Shown piece by piece: positions 5,811-11,535 of a DNA stretch of 11,535 bases (the stretch's first letter is position 1; the number at the start of each line of letters is the position of its first letter). The DNA comes from an uncultured Bacilli bacterium. Lineage in GTDB: Bacteria; Bacillota_I; Bacilli_A; RF39; UBA660. The stretch is from positions 1-11,535 of the forward strand of contig CAKOTU010000019.1 in assembly GCA_934120265.1 (NCBI GenBank), in the 5' to 3' direction. Under the pieces are notes generated by a model that was given only the letters and a program-made list of their open reading frames with translations, made no database searches and was not told the DNA's origin. The translations under genes were made by a program, and so were the position numbers.

Positions 5811-5844
5811 CTTTATTATTTAGTTTTATAGTATGATTAAATAA

Positions 5845-5852
5845 CCCCCCCC
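5845..5852 (-). repeat. Homopolymer of eight G in the pilin leader
   Basis: The minus strand has eight consecutive G (eight C on the plus strand) at about +62 to +69 of the predicted leader, in otherwise very AT-rich DNA. The run provides the 3' arm of a hairpin whose 5' arm is ACCC or AACC, so its length changes which pairs can form. Runs of this kind are prone to slipped-strand mispairing. Confidence 0.85.
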
Positions 5853-5919
5853 AGGTTGGGTTTTGAGTTAAATTTTTATTTATCTCTTTAACCATACTAT
5901 CACTACCTTTACTGATTTT

Positions 5920-5949
5920 ATTATACAATTTAAATTTTATTGATGTCAA
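5920..5949 (-). promoter_or_regulatory. Consensus sigma-A promoter of the pilin gene
   Basis: On the minus strand: TTGACA (5944-5949), 18-bp spacer, TATAAT (5920-5925), both hexamers perfect. The start site is expected at 5913. It begins 12 bases after the terminator of the topoisomerase IV operon, so the pilin gene is an independent, potentially highly expressed unit, with control most likely in its long leader. Confidence 0.85.
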
Positions 5950-5961
5950 TAAATTTATAAC

Positions 5962-5986
5962 AAAAAAACAAACGAAATGTTTGTTA
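5962..5986 (-). terminator. Terminator of the topoisomerase IV operon
   Basis: On the minus strand AACAAAC (5985-5979), the loop ATTTC and GTTTGTT (5973-5967) are followed by five more T. The stem begins within the TAA stop codon of the last gene. Confidence 0.75.
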
Positions 5987-6586
5987 TTTTGATCTACCGC
6001 TTGTTAAATTATCATCCATAGAGTCTTCATGACCAAACTCACTTGATACATCTTCACCATATGTTAAAGGTTCCAATCCGTTCTTACGTCTTTCTTCATT
6101 CATTTGAGTTATATAATCATGCATTTTTTCAGATTCATATTTTGCTTCTTTTTCTGCTGCATATGTAAAACCACCAATTAATGCACCTGTTAAACTTACA
6201 GTAACTAAGACTGTAACAACGCCATCTATCACTTTCTTTTTTAAGTTGTTCTTTCTAACAGTAATAGAATGTTGACAAATAGAATCTACGGCTAAAGCAT
6301 TAATATCACCTTTAGCAATATTTTCTTTATCCATAGTTACCTTAATCATTTGTTGTGGCTCATTTTCTTCTTTCCCATAGTCGATTAAATAACTAACTCT
6401 ACTACTATTAGTGTTAAGGTTTAGCTTTCTTCCACCTTGAATGTGTCTTTTACTTCTGACCAAAGCTGTAATAAAATCTGATTGTGTACAAGTAACTTTT
6501 GTACCGTCAGCTCTTGTACATATTACTCTATTTACACCAGAATCACCAATAAATCTAAATTTTTCTAATTCTATATCTTTTTTCAC
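5984..6586 (-). CDS. Single-span membrane protein of unknown function, last gene of the topoisomerase IV operon
   Basis: A 200-residue protein that I do not recognise. Residues 1 to about 117 are soluble and mostly polar, with three cysteines (C23, C33, C104). A basic patch, RKNNLKKK (111-118), precedes a hydrophobic segment (about 119-144, IDGVVTVLVTVSLTGALIGG). The positive-inside rule therefore puts the N-terminal domain in the cytoplasm. An acidic tail of about 55 residues outside includes a probable helix (EKEAKYESEKMHDYITQMNEERRK). The start is not ATG. Of two GTG codons (6595 and 6586), the second is preferred because GGAGTG lies 6 nt before it, whereas the first lies inside that site. 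It follows parC with a gap of about 24 bp and is closed by the operon terminator, so it is co-transcribed with parE and parC. There is no sign of a function. Confidence 0.75.
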   Translation of the reverse strand: MKKDIELEKFRFIGDSGVNRVICTRADGTKVTCTQSDFITALVRSKRHIQGGRKLNLNTNSSRVSYLIDYGKEENEPQQMIKVTMDKENIAKGDINALAVDSICQHSITVRKNNLKKKVIDGVVTVLVTVSLTGALIGGFTYAAEKEAKYESEKMHDYITQMNEERRKNGLEPLTYGEDVSSEFGHEDSMDDNLTSGRSK

Positions 6587-6592
6587 ACTATC

Positions 6593-6598
6593 CACTCC
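6593..6598 (-). promoter_or_regulatory. Ribosome binding site that decides a GTG start
   Basis: GGAGTG on the minus strand lies 6 nt before the GTG at 6586. An ATG at 6600 opens only a five-codon frame in another phase, and the in-frame GTG at 6595 is inside this site. The gene is therefore best started at 6586. Confidence 0.55.
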
Positions 6599-6610
6599 AT
6601 TTTAAATATA

Positions 6611-9139
6611 CTATTTTTTATCTTGACTGTCAATATTGAAGTCATCTAAGAAATCATCGATTGTCATTATCTTTTCATCTACATTTTTTAATGATATTTC
6701 TTTCTTAGAAATAACTTCTTTATTCTCTATTTTTTCTTCACTATAAAGCTTAGTTTCTAGAAGTACTTGATCAATATTTTTCTTAGATAATGATGAACCA
6801 GTTGAATATCTATCTAATATTGGTAATTCTGTTGCTTTTACTATTTTATAATCATTACCGATTTTTAAGGCTAGAGAATCTCTATGAGAAATCATAAATG
6901 TATCTAAGATATAATGAGGATTTGTTTTAACGTCTCTAATAATTAGTGTCCCTTTTCTAGCACGTGTTAATCTTTCAAATTCACTTATTCTAACTCTTTT
7001 ACCAGTATTTTTACATGTTATTACACTTATATACTCATCATTTTCATTAAACATGTTAGCACTTACTACATAGTCATCTTTTAATGATATAGCTTTAATA
7101 CCTGCGGATTTAATTCCTGTTGGAGCAACTTCATTAATTAAATAACGAAGAGCATAACCTAAATGTGTGACAATAAATATTTCATCTTTTTTACTGTTTG
7201 AAATAGAAACAACTCTATCATCATCTTTAAGTTTCATACAAGTCATTGGTTTGGAATAACGAGTTACTTTAAATTCATTTAATTTAGTACGTTTTATCAT
7301 ACCATTTTTTGAAACCATTGTAATATATTCTTCCTTTTCAAAATCAATAACAGGAAGTGAATAAATTATGTTCTCCCCTGGATCGATTTTTATAATATTA
7401 CTAATGTGTTTTCCTAGATCTTTCCATTTAAGTTCTGGAATATCATGAACTGGAATGAATAAGTAATTACCAATGTCAGTAAACGCTAGTAAAGTATCAA
7501 GGGTATTAAGTTCATATAATCCAGTAACATAATCTCCTTCTTTTAATCCAGTATCTCCATCAGCAGAAGTATAACTTCTCTTTGATACACGTTTTATATA
7601 TCCTTCACTAGTTACAACAACCATACAATCTTCTTTTGGAATCATGCTTGTTGTATCTATTTTTATTTCTTCTACTTCATCTTGAATTTTTGTTTTACGT
7701 TCAGTTGCATACTCTCTTTTTATCTTTTTAAGTTCTTCTTTCATAACATGTTTCAATTTTTCTTCATCGCTTAAAATAGCTTCTAAACTTTTTATAATTA
7801 AAAGTAGATTCTTACGCTCTTCTTCAATAGCAACAACGTCAGTATTAGTTAATTTATAAAGTTGTAAATTAACTATTGTTTCAGCTTGAATTTCTGTAAA
7901 TCCAAACTTATTCATTAAGTTTACTTTAGCGTCCGCCTTATTTTCACTAGCACGGATTGTTTTAATTACATCATCTAAGATTGAAACCATCTTAATTAAA
8001 CCTTCAACAATTTCTAGTCTTTTTTTGGCGTGGTTTAAATCAAACTGTGTACGTTTTACAATTACTTCTCTTTCATGTTCAATATAAGCATCTAAAAGAC
8101 CTAAAACTCCTAATGTCATAGGTCGTTTATTAATAATTGCGACCATATTATAAGCATACGAAATTTGAAGATCAGTATTTTTAAGGAGATAATTTAAAAT
8201 CATTTCCTTGTTAGCTCCTGCTTTAAGATCGATAACAATTCTTAATCCTTCTCTATCACTTTCGTCACGAACTTCAGCCATGCCTTCAATTTTCTTTTCG
8301 ATTCTAATTGCATCTATCTTGTTAACAAGGTTAGCTTTATTAACATCAAATGGTATTTCTGTAATAACAATTTGTTCTTTACCTTTTTCTTTAGTAAATT
8401 CAGTTTTACTTTTAACAATTACTTTACCACGACCAGTTGTAAAAGCATCAATAATTCCTTGCTTTCCACAAGCTATACCACCAGTAGGAAAATCAGGGCC
8501 TTTCATAATTTCTAAAATTGTATCTAAACGACAATTAGGGCTTTCAATTCTTTTAATAGTAGCATCTATTACTTCCCCTAGATTATGTGGAGGAATGTTA
8601 GTTGCATAACCAGCACTTATTCCATTAGCCCCATTAACTAGAAGATTAGGAAACTTAGCAGGAAGAACTGTTGGCTCCATAAACCTATCATCGAAGTTCG
8701 GAGCCCAATTAACAGTATTTTTATATAAATCTTTTAAAAGTTCACTACTAATTTTAGCAAGACGTGCCTCTGTATAACGGTAAGCGGCAGCAGAGTCTCC
8801 ATCCATTGATCCATTATTACCATGGATATCTACTAAGATATGATTTTGTTTCCACCACTGACTCATACGTACCATGGCATCATATACAGAAGAATCCCCA
8901 TGTGGGTGAAATTTACCTAGCACATCTCCCACTGTAGCAGCACATTTAATGTAACCTTTTTCATGAGTATTACCAGCTTTATACATTGCATATAGTATTC
9001 TTCTTTGAACTGGTTTTAATCCATCACGAGCATCTGGAATAGCACGGTCTTGAATAATTTCCTTAGCATAATTTCCAAAACGTTCACCCATGATATCTTC
9101 CAGTGAATAGTCATAGATTCTTTTTAATATTTCGTTCAT
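6611..9139 (-). CDS. parC: DNA topoisomerase IV subunit A (ParC)
   Basis: The DNA cleavage and rejoining subunit of topoisomerase IV, which decatenates daughter chromosomes as a ParC2ParE2 complex. It has 842 residues, slightly longer than typical Bacillota ParC. The N-terminal breakage-reunion domain shows IPDARDGLKPVQRRILYAM (34-52), the quinolone-determining segment HPHGDSSVYD (78-87) and the catalytic tyrosine in RYTEARL (Y122). Ser83 and Asp87 occupy the two classic resistance positions and are wild-type-like. A coiled-coil region (about 430-490) follows, then a C-terminal beta-pinwheel (from about 495) with IGNYLFIPVHDIPELKWKDLG, a stretch characteristic of Gram-positive ParC rather than GyrA. 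The tail (about 790-842) is charged. The start codon overlaps the stop of the preceding sugar transferase gene (ATGA), and its AGAGGTGA ribosome binding site lies inside that gene, so translation is coupled. Confidence 0.96.
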   Translation of the reverse strand: MNEILKRIYDYSLEDIMGERFGNYAKEIIQDRAIPDARDGLKPVQRRILYAMYKAGNTHEKGYIKCAATVGDVLGKFHPHGDSSVYDAMVRMSQWWKQNHILVDIHGNNGSMDGDSAAAYRYTEARLAKISSELLKDLYKNTVNWAPNFDDRFMEPTVLPAKFPNLLVNGANGISAGYATNIPPHNLGEVIDATIKRIESPNCRLDTILEIMKGPDFPTGGIACGKQGIIDAFTTGRGKVIVKSKTEFTKEKGKEQIVITEIPFDVNKANLVNKIDAIRIEKKIEGMAEVRDESDREGLRIVIDLKAGANKEMILNYLLKNTDLQISYAYNMVAIINKRPMTLGVLGLLDAYIEHEREVIVKRTQFDLNHAKKRLEIVEGLIKMVSILDDVIKTIRASENKADAKVNLMNKFGFTEIQAETIVNLQLYKLTNTDVVAIEEERKNLLLIIKSLEAILSDEEKLKHVMKEELKKIKREYATERKTKIQDEVEEIKIDTTSMIPKEDCMVVVTSEGYIKRVSKRSYTSADGDTGLKEGDYVTGLYELNTLDTLLAFTDIGNYLFIPVHDIPELKWKDLGKHISNIIKIDPGENIIYSLPVIDFEKEEYITMVSKNGMIKRTKLNEFKVTRYSKPMTCMKLKDDDRVVSISNSKKDEIFIVTHLGYALRYLINEVAPTGIKSAGIKAISLKDDYVVSANMFNENDEYISVITCKNTGKRVRISEFERLTRARKGTLIIRDVKTNPHYILDTFMISHRDSLALKIGNDYKIVKATELPILDRYSTGSSLSKKNIDQVLLETKLYSEEKIENKEVISKKEISLKNVDEKIMTIDDFLDDFNIDSQDKK

Positions 9140-9684
9140 AATTCACCTCTTAAGTTCTGTTTAAGTAAAATGTATATAGTTTTAAAAATAACTTTCATAT
9201 CTAATTTAAAACTAATTTCTTGGACATATTTAATGTCATATTTTAATCTTTCATTATGAGTAATATTTCTCCTGCCATTAGAAACAGCAAGAGATATTAA
9301 ACCCGGAGATACCTCGTAAGTAATGGGATCTGGATATTTAGGAAGAACTTCACCAGTTATAAATGGGCGTGGTCCAATAAATGACATATCCCCTTTTAAT
9401 ATATTAAAAAGTTGAGGAAGTTCATCAAGACCTAAGCATCTTACTTTTCTCATCACTACAGGAGTTCTAGTTTTATAGTCACCTTCTATATCAAGCATTG
9501 TTTTAAACTTGTACATTGTGAAACTCTTTTTAAACTTACCATCTCTTGGTTGCTTATATATTACATTCCCTGTATATATTTTAGAAAGAATTCCTACTAC
9601 AATCATTATAGGAAAAAGTATAATAATAAGTATTAATGAAAGTAATATATCCAATAATCTCTTAATAAAATTTTTATACATCAT
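9136..9684 (-). CDS. Monotopic phosphoglycosyl transferase (bacterial sugar transferase family), between parE and parC
   Basis: A 182-residue membrane-associated enzyme. The family transfers a phosphosugar from a nucleotide sugar to undecaprenyl phosphate, starting assembly of capsule, exopolysaccharide or glycoprotein glycans. The hydrophobic N-terminal segment (about 10-34, with a proline in the middle at FPIM) fits the re-entrant helix of small PglC-type enzymes. The soluble core has IYKQPRDGK (42-50), FTMYKFKTM (55-63), the catalytic Asp-Glu pair in LDELPQLFNILKGDMSFIGPRP (D87, E88; PRP 105-107), SPGL (126-129) and SNGRRN (135-140). All key motifs are present and the length is that of a minimal family member. 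The sugar cannot be read from the sequence. It starts 9 bp after parE and overlaps parC by 4 bp. Two ATGs adjoin (9684 and 9681); AGAGGG is only 2 nt from the first and 5 nt from the second, so the true start may be 9681. Confidence 0.93.
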   Translation of the reverse strand: MMYKNFIKRLLDILLSLILIIILFPIMIVVGILSKIYTGNVIYKQPRDGKFKKSFTMYKFKTMLDIEGDYKTRTPVVMRKVRCLGLDELPQLFNILKGDMSFIGPRPFITGEVLPKYPDPITYEVSPGLISLAVSNGRRNITHNERLKYDIKYVQEISFKLDMKVIFKTIYILLKQNLRGEL

Positions 9685-9693
9685 AACCCTCTT

Positions 9694-11535
9694 TTATATC
9701 TCATAGTTATCTTCCATCGTGAAGATAACATTTTCGTTGATCCATTCCTTACGAGGCTCAACTTTATCACCCATTAAGACATTTACTCTTTTTTCAGCAA
9801 GTAAAGCATCTGTAATATTAACTCTAATTAAGCTTCTTGTCTCTGGATTCATAGTTGTTTCCCAAAGTTGATCAGCATTCATTTCACCTAAACCTTTATA
9901 TCTTTGGATAGAATATTTACCTGTAAATTCACGTTTTAACTGTTCTAACTCTTCATCAGTGTATGCATACACATGTTTTTTACCAGATTCTATTTTATAA
10001 AGAGGAGGAAGCGCAATAAAGAGTTTACCTGCTTCAATTAAGCCTCTCATATAGTAATAGAAGAATGTTAAAAGGAGAATTTGAATATGAGCTCCATCAA
10101 CATCGGCATCGGTCATAATTATTACCTTATCGTAATTAGATTCTGTAACATCAAAGTTACTACCAATTCCAGCACCAATGGTATGAATCATTGTATTTAT
10201 TTCCTCATTTTTTATTATTTCTTCCATTGAAGCTTTTGCTGTATTTATTACTTTACCACGAAGGGGTAAAATAGCTTGGAATTTTCTATTTCTTCCACCT
10301 TTAGCACTACCGCCTGCAGAATCTCCTTCGACCAAAAATAATTCATTTAATTTAGGATTTTTACTTTGAGCAGGCGCTAACTTACCAGAAAGATTTTTCT
10401 CAATTTTATTCTTAGTTTTTCCATTACGAGCTTCTTCACGTGCTTTACGCGCTGCTTCACGAGCTAGTTTACTCTTAACCATTTTATCCATGATTAACTC
10501 AGCAATAGCATTATTTTCCTCTAGGAAAAATTGTAGTTTTTCACTAACAATACTATCAACAACATTACGAGCTTGAGGAGTACCTAATTTCCCTTTTGTT
10601 TGGCCTTCAAACTGTAATAAGTTTTCAGGTATTTGTAAACTTATAACTGCACTAATACCCTCTCTTGTATCACTACCTTCAAGATTTTTATCTTTTGCCT
10701 TTAAATAGCCATTATTTCTAGCATAATCATTAAAAACACGAGTAAGCGCAGTCTTAAAACCAACTTCATGGGTACCACCATCACTAGTTTTAACATTGTT
10801 AACAAAAGATATTAAGTTTTCACTATATGTATCCGTATATTGAAAAGCAACATCTACTTTAATATTATCTTTAATACCACTAAATGAAACTACAGGATGA
10901 AGTGTTTTTTTATCTTCATTCATGTATTCAACAAAAGAAGTTAAACCATGTTCATAATGATAAACCTGATGTTTATCATCCTCTAAATCATCTACTTCAA
11001 TTGTTAAACCACTAAGCAAGAAAGCACTTTCTTGCATTCTTTCACATATTGTTGTAAAAGAAAACTCTGTCGTTGAAAATATTTCTGGATCAGGTAAAAA
11101 TCTTACTTTTGTTCCTGTTTTACTAGTTTTTTCTAATTTTTTTAATGGTTTATCTAGTTTACCACCATCCTTGAAACTAATAAAATATTCATAACCATCT
11201 CTTTTAATAGTTACTTCCATCCATTTAGATAAAGCATTAACAACACTAGCACCAACACCGTGAAGACCACCAGATACTTTATATCCACCTTCTTCAAACT
11301 TACCGCCGGCATGTAATACGGTATATATTACTTCAGGAGTGCTCATTCCACTAGAATGTTTACCAACAGGTACTCCCCTTCCTTCATCCTCTACACTAAT
11401 ACTTTTATCATTGTGAATAGTTATTTTAATACGATTACCATAACCATTGATAACTTCATCTATACCATTATCAACAATCTCCCACACTAAGTGATGTAAC
11501 CCTCTTTTATCAGTTGATCCAATATACATACCAGG
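9694..11535 (-). CDS. parE: DNA topoisomerase IV subunit B (ParE), 5' end missing
   Basis: The ATPase subunit of topoisomerase IV. The frame is open to the window edge: the bases before the visible Met encode Pro-Gly, and family members read RKRPGMYIGST here, so roughly 30 N-terminal residues lie outside. Counting from that Met, the GHKL ATPase shows EIVDNGIDE (17-25), DEGRGVPV (48-55) and GGLHGVGASVVNALS (87-101). A transducer domain with the QTK loop follows (310-312). The TOPRIM domain has EGDSAGG (401-407) and DADVDG (474-479). The C-terminus ends in RYKGLGEMNADQLWETTM and MGDKVEPRKEWI. GDKVEPR(K/R)xWI is the ParE form; GyrB has GDxVExRRxFI. It is the first visible gene of an operon continuing with the sugar transferase and parC. 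Confidence 0.95.
   Translation of the reverse strand, partial: PGMYIGSTDKRGLHHLVWEIVDNGIDEVINGYGNRIKITIHNDKSISVEDEGRGVPVGKHSSGMSTPEVIYTVLHAGGKFEEGGYKVSGGLHGVGASVVNALSKWMEVTIKRDGYEYFISFKDGGKLDKPLKKLEKTSKTGTKVRFLPDPEIFSTTEFSFTTICERMQESAFLLSGLTIEVDDLEDDKHQVYHYEHGLTSFVEYMNEDKKTLHPVVSFSGIKDNIKVDVAFQYTDTYSENLISFVNNVKTSDGGTHEVGFKTALTRVFNDYARNNGYLKAKDKNLEGSDTREGISAVISLQIPENLLQFEGQTKGKLGTPQARNVVDSIVSEKLQFFLEENNAIAELIMDKMVKSKLAREAARKAREEARNGKTKNKIEKNLSGKLAPAQSKNPKLNELFLVEGDSAGGSAKGGRNRKFQAILPLRGKVINTAKASMEEIIKNEEINTMIHTIGAGIGSNFDVTESNYDKVIIMTDADVDGAHIQILLLTFFYYYMRGLIEAGKLFIALPPLYKIESGKKHVYAYTDEELEQLKREFTGKYSIQRYKGLGEMNADQLWETTMNPETRSLIRVNITDALLAEKRVNVLMGDKVEPRKEWINENVIFTMEDNYEI

Larger units (their letters stand above)
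5745..5913 (-). promoter_or_regulatory. Candidate structured leader RNA of the pilin gene
   Basis: The predicted transcript start (5913) is the first base of AGUAAAGGUA (5913-5904). This pairs perfectly with UACCUUUACU (5754-5745), closing a branched fold (P1, 10 bp). Inside are P2, 14 bp with one G-U (5900-5887 with 5841-5828), and P3, an 11-bp plus 8-bp interrupted stem (5810-5800/5771-5761 and 5797-5790/5782-5775). P2 encloses two further hairpins. One is GAG-A-UAAAU with AUUUA-A-CUC around AAAA (5886-5865). The other is AACCC with GGGUU (5862-5858/5847-5843), which includes the G8 run. The ribosome binding site and ATG lie 3' of P1. It matches no riboswitch class that I recognise, including c-di-GMP types. 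All folds are by eye. Confidence 0.5.

Noticed and set aside
4946..5831. A chain of plus-strand open frames of 65-75 codons opposite the pilin gene.
   Set aside because: They are antisense shadows of the pilin coding sequence, with low-complexity hydrophobic translations and no ribosome binding sites.
5745..5913. Retron-like non-coding RNA (complementary 5' and 3' ends enclosing two long hairpins).
   Set aside because: The gene that follows is a pilin, and there is no reverse transcriptase anywhere in the window. Complementary ends also fit an ordinary structured leader.
5708..5913. c-di-GMP riboswitch upstream of a pilin gene.
   Set aside because: I cannot find the conserved core segments of the type I or type II classes. 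Only the genomic context fits.
8208..8609. 133-codon plus-strand open frame inside parC.
   Set aside because: It lies wholly antisense to the conserved breakage-reunion domain of ParC and has no recognisable product.
6897..8893. Fluoroquinolone-resistance substitutions in ParC.
   Set aside because: The segment reads HPHGDSSVYD, with Ser83 and Asp87 as in sensitive Gram-positive ParC proteins.
9136..9139. UGA read as tryptophan (mollicute code).
   Set aside because: The sugar transferase ends at a family-typical length on a TGA that overlaps the parC ATG, and tryptophan is encoded by TGG elsewhere.
9694..11535. GyrB rather than ParE.
   Set aside because: The C-terminal GDKVEPRKEWI motif and operon linkage with a ParC carrying the IPVHDIPELKWKDLG stretch favour topoisomerase IV.
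1..11535. CRISPR array, insertion sequence, prophage or attachment site.
   Set aside because: No regularly spaced direct repeats, transposase, integrase or terminal inverted repeats with target duplications were seen.

Overview
The window is strongly AT-rich and every recognisable gene lies on the minus strand. Shine-Dalgarno sites are strong and the promoters are near-consensus sigma-A types. The protein families (topoisomerase IV, Obg, a B. subtilis-like MurC, an NrtR-like Nudix regulator and a GFTLIE prepilin) point to a low-GC Bacillota genome. The overall look resembles uncultured gut Bacilli such as the RF39 or Erysipelotrichales-like groups, but that is an impression, not a placement. 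UGA is a true stop: the sugar transferase ends at a TGA fused to the parC start codon (ATGA), so this is not a UGA-Trp mollicute code.

Layout, in transcription order (right to left): (1) A topoisomerase IV operon holds parE (5' end cut by the window edge), a monotopic phosphoglycosyl transferase, parC and an unrecognised single-span membrane protein. Junctions are 9 bp apart, a 4-bp overlap, and a 24-bp gap to the preferred start of the last gene; an intrinsic terminator folds over the last stop codon. (2) A monocistronic prepilin-like gene has its own consensus promoter and a leader of about 200 nt that folds into a branched structure containing a run of eight G. (3) A 24-codon coding-like scrap lies between the pilin terminator and obg. 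(4) obg and (5) murC are each monocistronic, with terminators overlapping their stop codons. (6) About 470 bp without a gene carries signals for two possible small RNAs, one per strand. (7) A two-gene operon encodes an NrtR-like regulator with a dead Nudix box and a small membrane-anchored protein. (8) The left edge carries a strong minus-strand promoter, with a dyad just after the start site, for a gene outside the window.

The housekeeping genes cover chromosome decatenation (ParE/ParC), ribosome assembly and stress signalling (Obg) and peptidoglycan precursor synthesis (MurC). The accessory content is surface-related: the pilin, the phosphoglycosyl transferase and two or three small membrane proteins. 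The points most worth a second look are the pilin leader RNA with its G8 tract, the scrap behind the pilin, the sugar transferase embedded in the topoisomerase IV operon, and the two orphan transcription signals between 1355 and 1822.
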